A stretch of DNA of 45,118 nt from JADJOY01 sp046331705 [NCBI: bacterium]. Its GTDB lineage: Bacteria > JADJOY01. The DNA lies in NCBI GenBank assembly GCA_046331705.1, contig JAXLQJ010000059.1:1-45118 (forward strand). The letters run 5' to 3'. Positions within the stretch are counted from its first letter, which is position 1. Every line of letters starts with the position of its first letter. Made by a program: the position numbers and the translations under genes. The notes under the pieces were generated by a model that worked only from the letters and a program-made list of their open reading frames with translations, was not told the origin of the DNA and did no database searches. Below, piece by piece: positions 10,013-18,825 of this stretch.

Positions 10013-11908
10013 GTGAATCGAACGCGAAGTGCGCGGTGGGTCGTGCTGTCGTCGGTCGCGATGGTCGCGGCGGCATTCGCCGCGCCAGCGGCGCGCGCCA
10101 GCGAGGTGCGCGTGCCGATCGTCTTCGATCACGCGCTCGTGCGCCAGCGGCTCGTGCAGCAGCTCTTCACCGCGCCCGGCGAAGCGATGGATGTGTGGCG
10201 TGACGACAGCGACTGCAACACGCTGGTGCTCACGGACCCGCACGTCGACGGCGCCAACGGTCGCCTGCGAATCACCACCCACGCCGAGGCTCGCGCCGCG
10301 ACCCCGCTCTTCGGCTGGTGCGTGCTCCCCGTCGAGTGGAAAGGCAGCCTCGCGCTTCTCGAGGAAGCGTCGATCGACCCCGCGGGCGCGGTGGTGCGAT
10401 TTCGCGTCGTCGAGTCGAGCGTCTTCGACGAGAAGGGCGAGAAGGGAATCGCCGGTACGATCTGGGACCTGGCCAAGGGTGTCGCGGAACCGCGCTTCGC
10501 CGCCGTGACGCTGGACCTGAGCGGTGCCTTTCGCGAGCTGGCGTCGCTCCTGCCCACGGTGCTGCCCCAGGACGACGCCGCCTGGACGCAGACCGTGGTC
10601 GATTCCTTGCGACTCTCGCGGCTCGATCCGCGCGACGACGGCCTGGCCGCGACGCTCGCCTTCGACGTGCCGGCGCGCGCGCCTGCGCCCGACTCGGCGC
10701 TGCCGAAAGAGGCCGAGCCGGCCCTCACCGACGCGGAGATCGCGGCCTGGGAGCGCTCGTGGCAGCAATGGGACGCGTTCTTCACGTACGTGATCAAGCG
10801 CACCGCGATCGACGCCGATCCGGCCACGGCCGACGAGCTACGCGGCGAGCTCTTCGCGGTGCTGATCGAGGCGCGTCTCGATCTCCTCGAAGCGCTTCGG
10901 CCCACCGAGCCCGGCCAGCCCGATCCGGTGCGGCGGCTCTTCGTGAAGAGCTGGGGGCGGCTCGCGCCGGTGCTGCACCGGATGGTGGCGACCTTGCCGG
11001 GCCAGTCGGGGCTTCAATACCTGAGCTTCATCGCCGCCGCCGATGCGCTCGAGGCGCTCGACGCCCTGGGGCCGGATAGCCCGCTCGATCTCTCCGCGGA
11101 CGGTCTGCGACGCATGGCGCGGATCGTCGGGCCCAAGGACGAGGGCGATCCGCTCGTCTACTCGACCGACGTCGACCCGCAGCTTCGCGAGCTCTTCGGC
11201 TTCGGCCCGGCGATCGAGCCGCCGGACGAGTACCCCGAAGAGGCGCCGCTCGCGTGGCTGTCGCGTTTCTTCGTGGCCACGGCCATGGCCGCCGACAGCG
11301 CAGACGCGACGCTCGGCAAGCGCCTCCATCAATGGGTGCCGAGCGCCGCCGACCTCGACCAGTACCTGCCGGTCATGCGCGAGCTCTTGCAGCAGATCGG
11401 CGCGCGCACGCTCGAGTCGAAGAAGCTCGACCCGCCGTTCGCCGACGTGTACAAGCGCGCGGTCTACGCCACCGCCTGGCAGGAAAGCTGCTGGCGGCAG
11501 TGGGTGAAGGACGGTGGGCGCGTGAAGACCATCGAGTCCGCGGTGGGCTCGGTCGGGCTGATGCAGATCAACAAGGCCGTGTGGCGTGGGGTCTACGACC
11601 TCAAGGGATTGGTGTCCGACGTCGCGTACAACGCGCGCGCCGGTGCCGAGATCCTGATCCACTACCTCGCCGACTACGCGATCCGGAAGGGCGAGCACAG
11701 CGCCACCGGAAACGTCGACAACCTGGCGCGCTCCACCTACGCGATCTACAACGGCGGGCCGGGCCACCTCCGACGTTACCGAGACCCCAAGGAACGCGCG
11801 GACCTCAAGAAGATCGACGAGCTCTTCTGGACCAAGTACCAGGCGGTGAAGGCGGGCCGCGAGCTCGACGTCGCGCAATGCCTGGGCGGAGCCGACTCCG
11901 GCCATTGA
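10013..11908 (+). CDS. Secreted lytic transglycosylase (SLT, C-terminal catalytic domain)
   Basis: A GTG at 10013 is preferred: GGGGAGG lies 4 bases upstream and a clean signal peptide follows (cleavage near ARASE); another GTG at 9995 is in frame. Product about 631 aa. The first ~450 residues are an unrecognised region with acidic and helical stretches. Residues about 480-590 are an SLT fold: YATAWQESCWRQW contains the catalytic Glu (residue 491), then GSVGLMQINKAVWR, AGAEILIHYLADY and YAIYNGGPGHL. These enzymes cleave the MurNAc-GlcNAc bond of peptidoglycan, giving 1,6-anhydro products in the periplasm. The gene ends 8 bases before a GH84 glycosidase and the two form an operon. Confidence 0.88.
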   Translation: MNRTRSARWVVLSSVAMVAAAFAAPAARASEVRVPIVFDHALVRQRLVQQLFTAPGEAMDVWRDDSDCNTLVLTDPHVDGANGRLRITTHAEARAATPLFGWCVLPVEWKGSLALLEEASIDPAGAVVRFRVVESSVFDEKGEKGIAGTIWDLAKGVAEPRFAAVTLDLSGAFRELASLLPTVLPQDDAAWTQTVVDSLRLSRLDPRDDGLAATLAFDVPARAPAPDSALPKEAEPALTDAEIAAWERSWQQWDAFFTYVIKRTAIDADPATADELRGELFAVLIEARLDLLEALRPTEPGQPDPVRRLFVKSWGRLAPVLHRMVATLPGQSGLQYLSFIAAADALEALDALGPDSPLDLSADGLRRMARIVGPKDEGDPLVYSTDVDPQLRELFGFGPAIEPPDEYPEEAPLAWLSRFFVATAMAADSADATLGKRLHQWVPSAADLDQYLPVMRELLQQIGARTLESKKLDPPFADVYKRAVYATAWQESCWRQWVKDGGRVKTIESAVGSVGLMQINKAVWRGVYDLKGLVSDVAYNARAGAEILIHYLADYAIRKGEHSATGNVDNLARSTYAIYNGGPGHLRRYRDPKERADLKKIDELFWTKYQAVKAGRELDVAQCLGGADSGH

Positions 11909-11916
11909 GGCGTGAC

Positions 11917-14346
11917 ATGCGGCGCTGGTTGCCGGTCGTGGTCTGGATGGCGATCGGCACGTCCGCCCGGGCCGAGCCCCTCGATCTCGCGCCCTGGGCG
12001 CGTGTGACTGCGAGCGGCACGCGCAACACGACGTTCGGGCTGTGGCCGCGGGAGAGCGACGACGCGCCCGCGACGGTGCGCGACGGCGATCCCGCGACGT
12101 CGTGGAAGGTGCCTCGCGACGGCGCGACCCTGAGCCTCGACTTCTTCCCGGTGGTGGGCCAGGTGCCGACGCTCGCCCGGGTGCGCGCCACGTGGTCGGT
12201 CGCGCCGACGCGCCCGCCCCGATTGCGCTTGCTCGACGGGTGCGGCGGGGCGCTCGTTCGCGAGCTCTCCTGGGATCGCCCTGGCGAGGAGCTGCGCATC
12301 GAGCCGGCGGCCGTGGCGAGCTGCGTGACGCTGACGGTCCCTGGTGACGGAGCTCCGGCGCTGGCGGAGCTAGGCGTCTTCGCGGCCCCGGTCGCCCTGC
12401 CGCCGCGGATCGCCGACCTGCGCGCCGATCTCGCGAGCGTCGCGCCGGGAGGCGTGCGGTTGCTCTGGAGCGTCGCTGGCGACGGTGCGTCGCCGCACCA
12501 CGTGGACGTCCACTATCTGACCTCGGCGGCCGAGCCGCTCACGACGGCGAATCGTGTCACGCGATCCCACGCCGGCCTGGTGCGCGAGATCACCCTGCCG
12601 GCACGCGCCGCAATCGCCGCGGCGGTGCCGATCGCCGAGGACGGAAGCGCGGGCAGCCCGATCTTCGCCGAGTTGCCGGGGCGCGCTCCCGTGACGCTCG
12701 CGGCGAGCGGCGCCGTCGAGGGCTTCTACGGCCGGCCGTGGTCCCACGACGAGCGCCGCGAGATGATCGTGCGCCTCGCGACCTCCGGGCTCGGCCGCTA
12801 CGTCTACGCGCCCAAGAACGATCCCCTGCACCGCGCCGACTGGCGCACGCCGTACGGCGACGAGGCGCTCGCGCGCTTCACGGAGATCCGGGCGCTGGGC
12901 GAGCGCGTGGGAGTCGTCGTGTCGATGGGGATCAGCCCGGGGCTCGACATCGTCATCGCCGATCCCGCCGACCGCGCGGCGCTCGTCGCCAAGCTGTTGC
13001 CCTTCGTGGCGCGCGGCTTCCGCGACTTCACGCTGCTCCTCGACGACATCGAGGATTCGCTCACCCGGCCGATCGACGCGGCGCTCGGCGCCGAGCACCG
13101 CGACCTCGCCAACGGGCTGCTCGCGTCGCTCGAAGCCGCCGCGGGCGAGCGCGTGTCGCTCGCGCTCGTGCCCACCGTCTATTCGACCGAGCGCCAGCGG
13201 CGCTTCGCCGGCGGCGATGGATACCTCGATGCGCTGCGCTCCCTCGACCCTTCGATCGAGGTGATGTGGACGGGCACCGACACGCTGAGCCCCACACTTT
13301 CCGCAGCCGATCTCGCGGACGTGACCCGGCGTCTCGGGCGCGCGGTGGTGATCTGGGACAACGAGCACGCCAACGACGGCGGCGATCTCTTCTTCGGCAA
13401 GATCTGGCTCGCTCCGTTCGGCAATCGCTCCTCCGATCTGCGCGGCGCCACACGCGGCCTGCTCGCCAACCCGATGATCCAGGGCTCGCTCGATCGCCTG
13501 GTGCTCCCCACCTACGCGGGTTTCCTGGCGCGCGGCGAGGACCCGTACTACGCGCGGCGGCGCGCCGTGGAGATGGAGCTCGGCACCGGATCGTACTCCG
13601 AGGTGCTGGGCCGGCTCATGGACATGTTCCTCGGCCACGGCGCTCAGCATCCCGAAGGCGTCGCCACGCCCATCGATGCGCCCATGGAAGCGGCCATCCA
13701 AGGCTTCCGCGACGCGCTGCCGTTCGGCGGCCGCAAGGCCGTGGCGCTGGCTGGCGGGAAGCTGGCGCGCGTGGCGGCCGAGATGGCCACCGTCCACGAG
13801 GCGCTCGCGTGGAGCGATCTCGCCCCCGATCTCGTGGACGACCTCTGGTATCCGACCGAGCGCTTCGTTCACGAGGGGCGGGCCCTGCTCGAGATCCTCG
13901 ACTTCGCGCGCGCGTCCTTGGCGGGCTGGCCAGCCGACGCCGAATCGCTGGCGGCGGCGAAGGAGCAACTGCACCGGGCGCTGCTCGATCGCTTCCAGAC
14001 CAGCCCGCTGGTGGTCCAGTATCTGGAGTGGACGCTCGAGCAAGACCCACCCCGGGCGCGGAACGTCACGGCGCCCGCGATCGGGCGGCCGCCGGCGCGG
14101 GCGAAGGTGGGCGAGGTCGTCGAATGGTGGGTCACGCCGGGAGCGGCGCGCGTCGACGTGTACGGCATCCCGTTTCTCTACACCGGCTCGATCGGCGCCG
14201 AAGCCTCGCTCTCGAGCGACGCGCGCGCCGGGGGCACGCGGCTCGGCGGCGCGCCGTTCGCGCCGGGCCACTACCGCGGGGTGGTGGTCGTGAGCGACGA
14301 TCACGGCTGGAACTGGCGCGACGTCCACATCGTGGTCACGCGCTGA
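11917..14346 (+). CDS. GH84 family beta-N-acetylglucosaminidase (O-GlcNAcase/NagJ-like), secreted
   Basis: Product 809 aa. The ATG at 11917 gives a compact signal peptide (MRRWLPVVVWMAIGTSARA). Residues about 25-155 look like a discoidin/F5-8C-type carbohydrate-binding domain (RVTASGTRNTTFG, VRDGDPATSWKV). The GH84 catalytic barrel covers about 265-560: GAVEGFYGRPWSHDERREM, YVYAPKNDP, the adjacent catalytic Asp pair LLLDDIED (Asp376-Asp377), VMWTGTD and VIWDNEHANDGG. A helical region and a beta-sandwich C-terminus follow. GH84 enzymes remove terminal GlcNAc by substrate-assisted catalysis; bacterial members act on host O-glycans, hyaluronan fragments or GlcNAc glycans. Its partnership with a lytic transglycosylase hints at peptidoglycan or prey/host glycan degradation; this is inference. 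Confidence 0.9.
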   Translation: MRRWLPVVVWMAIGTSARAEPLDLAPWARVTASGTRNTTFGLWPRESDDAPATVRDGDPATSWKVPRDGATLSLDFFPVVGQVPTLARVRATWSVAPTRPPRLRLLDGCGGALVRELSWDRPGEELRIEPAAVASCVTLTVPGDGAPALAELGVFAAPVALPPRIADLRADLASVAPGGVRLLWSVAGDGASPHHVDVHYLTSAAEPLTTANRVTRSHAGLVREITLPARAAIAAAVPIAEDGSAGSPIFAELPGRAPVTLAASGAVEGFYGRPWSHDERREMIVRLATSGLGRYVYAPKNDPLHRADWRTPYGDEALARFTEIRALGERVGVVVSMGISPGLDIVIADPADRAALVAKLLPFVARGFRDFTLLLDDIEDSLTRPIDAALGAEHRDLANGLLASLEAAAGERVSLALVPTVYSTERQRRFAGGDGYLDALRSLDPSIEVMWTGTDTLSPTLSAADLADVTRRLGRAVVIWDNEHANDGGDLFFGKIWLAPFGNRSSDLRGATRGLLANPMIQGSLDRLVLPTYAGFLARGEDPYYARRRAVEMELGTGSYSEVLGRLMDMFLGHGAQHPEGVATPIDAPMEAAIQGFRDALPFGGRKAVALAGGKLARVAAEMATVHEALAWSDLAPDLVDDLWYPTERFVHEGRALLEILDFARASLAGWPADAESLAAAKEQLHRALLDRFQTSPLVVQYLEWTLEQDPPRARNVTAPAIGRPPARAKVGEVVEWWVTPGAARVDVYGIPFLYTGSIGAEASLSSDARAGGTRLGGAPFAPGHYRGVVVVSDDHGWNWRDVHIVVTR

Positions 14347-14377
14347 GCTCTCCGTGCCGAGCCCTGGGAGGAACGCG

Positions 14378-15415
14378 ATGCGAGTCCGCGAGCTCAATCG
14401 ATCCAAGTGCAAGACGTACCTGGTCTCGTGCGACGAGACGCGCCAGGCGCTCTTGATCGATCCGCTGCGCGAGCGGATCGATCGCTACCTGGCGGTGCTC
14501 GCCTACGATCGGCTGACGCTGAGCTTGGTGGTGGACACCCACACCCATGCGGACCACCGCAGCGCGGCCCTCGACCTCCGTGAGCTGGTGGGCTCGAAGA
14601 CCGTGATGCACCGAGCCGCGCCCTCGCCGCACGTGGACATCCACGTCGACGACGAGGACACGATCGCCGTGGGAGACGAAGAGCTCACGGTGCTCGCGAC
14701 ACCGGGCCACACGCCCGACAGCCTCTGTCTCGTCGGTGGTGGTTACGCCTTCACCGGCGACACGCTGCTGATCCGCGGCACCGGTCGCGCGGACTTCCAA
14801 GGCGGCGACGCCGGCGCCCAGTGGGACGGCATCACCCACAAGCTCTTCACGCTCCCCGACGACACCCTCGTGTTGCCCGCCCACGACTATCGCGGCAACA
14901 CCCGCTCGACCATCGGCGAAGAGAAGCGCGCGAACCCGCGGCTCGCCGGCAAGACCCGCGAGCAATACGTGGACATCATGGCGAGTCTGGGCCTGCCGCT
15001 GCCCGACAAGATCCAGGAGGTCTTGCAGCCCAACCAGACGGCGCTCGACGACGACCGCGTGAAGTTCCCGACGCTCGCCGAGCTCAATCAGGTGGGCCAG
15101 CTCAGCCCCACGGAAGTCCATGCCATCGTCACCAGCGGCGGACAGCCGCTGCTGCTCGACGTGCGCGAGCCCGAGGAGCGCAGCGACGAGCTCGGGCACA
15201 TCGCGGGCAGCGTGTTGGTGCCGCTGCGCGATCTGCCGTTTCGCGCCAGCGAGCTCGAGCGCTGGACGCGCGAGCACGTGATCGCCATCTGCCGCTCCGG
15301 TGTACGCAGCACCACGGCGGCGGCCATTCTCACCGGGCTCGGCTTCGAGCACGTGTCCAACCTGAAGGGCGGCATGGTTTCGTGGGTGGACGCGGGATTG
15401 CCCACCGAGCGCTGA
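14378..15415 (+). CDS. Persulfide (sulfur) dioxygenase fused to rhodanese
   Basis: The ATG at 14378 is set by GGGAGG 6 bases upstream; product 345 aa. The N-terminal metallo-beta-lactamase fold of the ETHE1 type (about 1-240) has THTHADH (His55, His57, Asp59, His60), GHTPD (His111), GDT (Asp128) and AHDY (His169), consistent with a mononuclear Fe(II) site. The C-terminal rhodanese domain (about 245-345) carries the active-site loop ICRSGVRST with Cys305. Established fusions of this type (for example PRF of Burkholderia phytofirmans) oxidise glutathione persulfide to sulfite, with sulfur transfer by the rhodanese Cys. The likely role is sulfide or persulfide detoxification in the cytoplasm. 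It lies 31 bases after the GH84 gene, but a functional link is not evident. Confidence 0.9.
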   Translation: MRVRELNRSKCKTYLVSCDETRQALLIDPLRERIDRYLAVLAYDRLTLSLVVDTHTHADHRSAALDLRELVGSKTVMHRAAPSPHVDIHVDDEDTIAVGDEELTVLATPGHTPDSLCLVGGGYAFTGDTLLIRGTGRADFQGGDAGAQWDGITHKLFTLPDDTLVLPAHDYRGNTRSTIGEEKRANPRLAGKTREQYVDIMASLGLPLPDKIQEVLQPNQTALDDDRVKFPTLAELNQVGQLSPTEVHAIVTSGGQPLLLDVREPEERSDELGHIAGSVLVPLRDLPFRASELERWTREHVIAICRSGVRSTTAAAILTGLGFEHVSNLKGGMVSWVDAGLPTER

Positions 15416-15476
15416 ACACCCGATCGCTGACCGCCGGACCGCCACCCCCGCGCCGCGCCGCACCGGAGACTTCGCG

Positions 15477-16115
15477 ATGACCTTCCCGACGCTCGATGCC
15501 TGCACGACGCGCGCGCTGATCCTGATGGGTGCCGCGGGCTGGGGCCTGCTCTTCATCACGGCGGACACGCTCAAGCAGTCGCGGGCGCTCTTCGGCATCG
15601 CGAAGATCGTCACCACGCTGACGATCGGCTGTTTGCTGCTGGTCCCGAGCCCTGCCGAGCCGTGGAGATTGGCGGCGATGGCGGCGGGGATCGTGCTCGG
15701 TACCCTCGGCGACGCGTTTCTGCTCGAGCCGAAGCGCTTCTTCGTGGCGGGTCTCGCGTCGTTCCTCGTGGGACACCTCGCCTACATCGCCGGGTTCTGG
15801 TCGCCGCGCTGGTCCGTGCTGCCGCTGGTGCTGCTCTTGGCCGGCGGCGGCTCGGTGCTCTTCGCGATCCGCTCGCAGGTCGGAAAGCTCCTGGTCCCCG
15901 TGGTCGCTTACATGCTCGTGCTCACGTTCATGGCGTGGAAGGCCTGGAACTGGAGCCCGTTCGCCGGCATCGGCGCCACGTTCTTCGTCGTCAGCGACGG
16001 CCTCATCGCCATCGACAAGTTCGCTGCCCCAGTGCCGGCGCGGAGCCTCGCGATCAACGGTACCTACTGGATCGCCCAAGCCCTGCTGGTGCTGGGAGCG
16101 ACCGGCCAGGGTTGA
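15477..16115 (+). CDS. YhhN/TMEM86 family integral membrane protein (lysoplasmalogenase-like)
   Basis: Product 212 aa, ATG at 15477 with GGAGA 7 bases upstream. About eight hydrophobic segments fill the protein. Family signatures are seen in order: GIVLGTLGDAFLL, FLVGHLAYIAGF, SDGLIAIDKF and YWIAQALLVLG, with acidic residues inside membrane segments as expected. Characterised TMEM86/YhhN members hydrolyse the vinyl-ether bond of lysoplasmalogens. Whether this organism makes plasmalogens is unknown, though several myxobacteria do. The gene follows the dioxygenase by 61 bases and may be in the same transcription unit. Confidence 0.85.
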   Translation: MTFPTLDACTTRALILMGAAGWGLLFITADTLKQSRALFGIAKIVTTLTIGCLLLVPSPAEPWRLAAMAAGIVLGTLGDAFLLEPKRFFVAGLASFLVGHLAYIAGFWSPRWSVLPLVLLLAGGGSVLFAIRSQVGKLLVPVVAYMLVLTFMAWKAWNWSPFAGIGATFFVVSDGLIAIDKFAAPVPARSLAINGTYWIAQALLVLGATGQG

Positions 16116-16167
16116 GCATGCGCTCGTTTCGCCTCGCCCGACGGCTCTCGCGGTTGGTCTGTGCGGC

Positions 16168-16842
16168 TCAGCGGCTCGCGCCCTTCTTGAGGGCGGTGTA
16201 GGACTGGACGAGCTTGGCCTCGATGGCGCTCCACGAGGGCGTTTGCCCGCGCGCTGCTTCCTTGTCGCGCTGGTTGGCGGCTTCGGCGCGCAGCAAGCCC
16301 GCGCGATCGATGTCCGGGTTGCGCTTGCCGTAGAGGAGCGAATACAGGTCGGCGATGAGCCGGCCGACGTTCTGGGGCGCGTTCTCGCCCGGCGATCGCC
16401 GCGCCAGCCACCACGCGAGCTCGGCCTTGGCGGCCGCATTCGGGTCCCAGGTCGCACCGGTGACCTTGGCCATGCGCGTGTAGCCTTCGACGAGGGCGGG
16501 GAGCACGTCGCGCTCGTAGTTCTCGTGGACGTTCGAGAACGTCGCGGCGGCGCGCGCCAGCGGTTCGCCGATGGCGAGCGCGTCGTTCGCCGACACCCCC
16601 AGCTCGCTCATCTGCAGCGCCAGCATCTCGCGTCCCAGGGTCAGGACGTCGCCGCCGTAATAGGCCCGCCACATGCGGGTTTCGGATTGGCCGACCGCCT
16701 TGGGATCGAAGTCGATGCGGCTCGCACCGCTCGAGAGCGCCACGCCGACGGCGACGGCGAAGAGCGCGGTGAACGCCGCCGCGCGCAGCGAGACGCGGCG
16801 CACGGGCGGAGGTGGGCGTCGGGCGGGGCGGCGGCTGGGCAT
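16168..16842 (-). CDS. Membrane-anchored protein of unknown function
   Basis: Product 224 aa from the ATG at 16842, chosen over an upstream in-frame start because GAGAGG precedes it. Residues 1-17 are Arg/Pro-rich, about 18-40 form one membrane segment (RAAAFTALFAVAVGVALSSG), and the rest is a soluble helical domain, presumably periplasmic. It has conserved-looking stretches (RMWRAYYGGDVLTLGREML, HENYERDVLPALVEGYTRMA) but I do not recognise a family. It converges with the YhhN gene (52 bases apart). Upstream, a strong terminator insulates it from the ceramidase-like gene, so it should have its own promoter between about 16843 and 16960. Confidence 0.65.
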   Translation of the reverse strand: MPSRRPARRPPPPVRRVSLRAAAFTALFAVAVGVALSSGASRIDFDPKAVGQSETRMWRAYYGGDVLTLGREMLALQMSELGVSANDALAIGEPLARAAATFSNVHENYERDVLPALVEGYTRMAKVTGATWDPNAAAKAELAWWLARRSPGENAPQNVGRLIADLYSLLYGKRNPDIDRAGLLRAEAANQRDKEAARGQTPSWSAIEAKLVQSYTALKKGASR

Positions 16843-16966
16843 GGTCGGCCTCTCGGAACCTGCGAGGGAGCGCGACCCTGGGATCGCGCACGGCTGTGCA
16901 GGTTTCGAGGATAGCCGCCGAGCCGGCGGCAGCGAGCCGCGCATCGCGGCGCCCAGAAAAAGCAAA

Positions 16967-16997
16967 GGGTCGCTTCCCAGAGCCTGGGAAGCGACCC
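16967..16997 (-). terminator. Intrinsic terminator, 14-bp perfect stem
   Basis: GGGTCGCTTCCCAG (16967-16980) pairs perfectly with CTGGGAAGCGACCC (16984-16997) around an AGC loop. On the minus strand the stem is followed by a T-rich run (TTTGCTTTTTCTG), which is the layout of a Rho-independent terminator for transcripts coming from the ceramidase-like gene on the right. The stretch 16843-17260 has no gene; besides this it holds the imperfect inverted repeat at 17166-17255 and a second minus-strand T-run at about 17137-17145. Confidence 0.8.
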
Positions 16998-17165
16998 CGA
17001 AGGGACAGGAGAGAGGGAAGCTAGGTCACGAGCGAAACCGGCCTATCCGATCCAACCCGTGCGGGAACCCACAGTCGCCCAAGCATCGCCCGCCCACGGC
17101 GTTGTCACCAGCAAGTGCCTTGCCAATCGTCGGCGAGGAAAAAAGTGAACGACTTTGGGGTGAGA

Positions 17166-17255
17166 ACCGAAGCCCTGGTGGGCCGATGGTTCGAGAATGA
17201 AACGGATTTGGCCCGATCGCCGTTCGATTCCCGAACCAGCGGGTTTCCATTCGGT
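17166..17255. repeat. Imperfect inverted repeat downstream of the ceramidase-like gene
   Basis: GGTTCGAGAATGAAACGG (17188-17205) is matched at 15 of 18 positions by the reverse complement of 17220-17237, around a 14-base loop. A second outer pair, ACCGAA (17166-17171) and TTCGGT (17250-17255), is in register. The structure begins just 5 bases after the minus-strand stop codon. It could be a 3' stem-loop of the transcript or a dispersed palindromic element. Confidence 0.5.
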
Positions 17256-17260
17256 GGCGC

Positions 17261-18712
17261 TCAAGGGCCAAGAAGGCCCGATGGCACTGGTACTTCAGCA
17301 CCAAATAGCTCGCGAACTGCACCGGTCAGAGTTGGCCCGGTCTGCGGACCGACCGACATGGATTGCTCGTAGGCGTAGGTATCGTCCTGGAATTCCTGTG
17401 CCCCCATGATGTAGCCGAGCTCGTCGGTGGCGAGGCCGAAGATGAAGGGATAGGGCGTGGCCAGCCAGTCCTTGTAGAGGAATCCCAGGCTCGGGAAGAT
17501 CTCCCCGGGAACGGTGAGGATTCGCGCCGGGCCGAGGTCCACGCGATGGACCTCCGCGCGGAAGCGCTCGTCGCGCACGGGGCGGTCGGCCAGGTCGACG
17601 ATGCCGAGCGACGTGACGGTCTCGAAGATGGTGTTGTCGAGCTCGAGCCAGATGTCGCGCTCGCTGTGCGCGAGCGCCACGTCGCTGGGACCGAGCGGCG
17701 CCGAGCCGGCGGCGATGGCCTCCTCGGCGATCCGCGCCAGCGTCTCGCCGACCTCGTCCACGAACGCCACGCGCTTCGAGAAATCCTCGTACTCGTCGCG
17801 CTTGTCCCAGCGATTCGGGTACGGGATCACCATCCCGCCGATGGCGCCGGGCACGAAGATCGGCACCGAGCCGGGATTGCGCTTCTCGAGCGCGCGGTAG
17901 AGCCTGCCGGGGAAGTCGGCCGAGAGCTTCGTGTTGTTCTCGAAGAGTGCCTCCGCGTGGCAGTCGTAGTTGACCAGCGTCGCGATGCGCTTGCCGTCCA
18001 CGGTCTCGGCGGCGAGCACCGTCATCTGGTTGTCCTTGCGATGGGGGTCGTCCGGGAACCACAGGTTGGCCGAGATCCCCTCCGGCACGGTGGCGGCGCC
18101 AAAGCGCAGCCGCGCCGGGCGGGCGCTCGTCACCGCGCGGGCGATCGCGTCCGCCACCTGAGCGCGCATCCACGCCATGTAGTCGCGGTCCTTCCCGGAC
18201 GCGACGGGCAGCAAGAGCCCCGGGCCCCAATAACCCATGGTGTCCGGCCCCTCGTGGTTGTGGGTCGAACCGACGATCACGCGCTCCGGGTGGGTGCGCG
18301 TCACGAGCGCGCGAATCCCGCGCACCTCGTCGTTGAGCAGCCCCACGAAGTCGAGCCACGCGAGCACCACCCACTCCGAGCCGTTGTCGAGATAGAGCAC
18401 GTGGCCGAGCACCGGATCGAGAACGCCGTCCGAGCTGCGTCCGGGGCCGAAGCCGGCGATGTACACGTCGCCCGCCGCGGCTTTCTCGTAGGGCGTGAGA
18501 TCCACCAGCGCCGCGCCCACCAGAAGCTCGCCGCCGGGGCGCGGTGGGATCGCGTCGAGCGCCAGCACCGATCGCCCGGCGGTCGCCGTGAGCGCCATCG
18601 CCTCCGGTGACGGACCCTTCTTCGCGCAGCCCGCGAGCGCGAGGGCGAGTCCGAGCAAGATCGCACTGGCCACGAGCCCGAGACGGGGCTCCGTCCGCGT
18701 GTCGCTTCGCAT
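17261..18712 (-). CDS. Neutral/alkaline ceramidase-like lipoprotein
   Basis: Product 483 aa; the ATG at 18712 has GGAG upstream and gives a textbook lipoprotein signal ending LALAGC (Cys29). The body matches the neutral/alkaline non-lysosomal ceramidase N-terminal domain: LLVGAALVDLTPYE, AGFGPGRSSDGVLDPV, LDFVGLLNDEVRGIR, GSTHNHEGPDTMG (His151, His153) and VNYDCHAEAL. In true neutral ceramidases the first motif is closer to HTHSGPGG, and a downstream Ser is the nucleophile with a bound zinc. Here HNHEGPD replaces it, and the protein lacks the full-length C-terminal domain (family members are usually 650 aa or more). Metal-dependent amide hydrolysis is likely, but ceramide as substrate is not assured. 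It is transcribed alone, ending in the structured region at 16967-17255. Confidence 0.8.
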   Translation of the reverse strand: MRSDTRTEPRLGLVASAILLGLALALAGCAKKGPSPEAMALTATAGRSVLALDAIPPRPGGELLVGAALVDLTPYEKAAAGDVYIAGFGPGRSSDGVLDPVLGHVLYLDNGSEWVVLAWLDFVGLLNDEVRGIRALVTRTHPERVIVGSTHNHEGPDTMGYWGPGLLLPVASGKDRDYMAWMRAQVADAIARAVTSARPARLRFGAATVPEGISANLWFPDDPHRKDNQMTVLAAETVDGKRIATLVNYDCHAEALFENNTKLSADFPGRLYRALEKRNPGSVPIFVPGAIGGMVIPYPNRWDKRDEYEDFSKRVAFVDEVGETLARIAEEAIAAGSAPLGPSDVALAHSERDIWLELDNTIFETVTSLGIVDLADRPVRDERFRAEVHRVDLGPARILTVPGEIFPSLGFLYKDWLATPYPFIFGLATDELGYIMGAQEFQDDTYAYEQSMSVGPQTGPTLTGAVRELFGAEVPVPSGLLGP

Positions 18713-18825
18713 GTCGACTCCGTCCAGCCCCGAGAAAGAGAGGTGCTCGAGGTTCGGACCGTGATAGGGAAAGGGCGGCGCAGGGTCAAGCGACGTCACT
18801 CCGCGCCCACCCCGACTCCTCCGGC

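Noticed and set aside
12370-14412. 680-codon minus-strand open frame over the GH84 gene
   Set aside because: His/Arg/Ala-rich antisense shadow of a high-GC gene with no recognisable domain; the plus-strand GH84 motifs are decisive.
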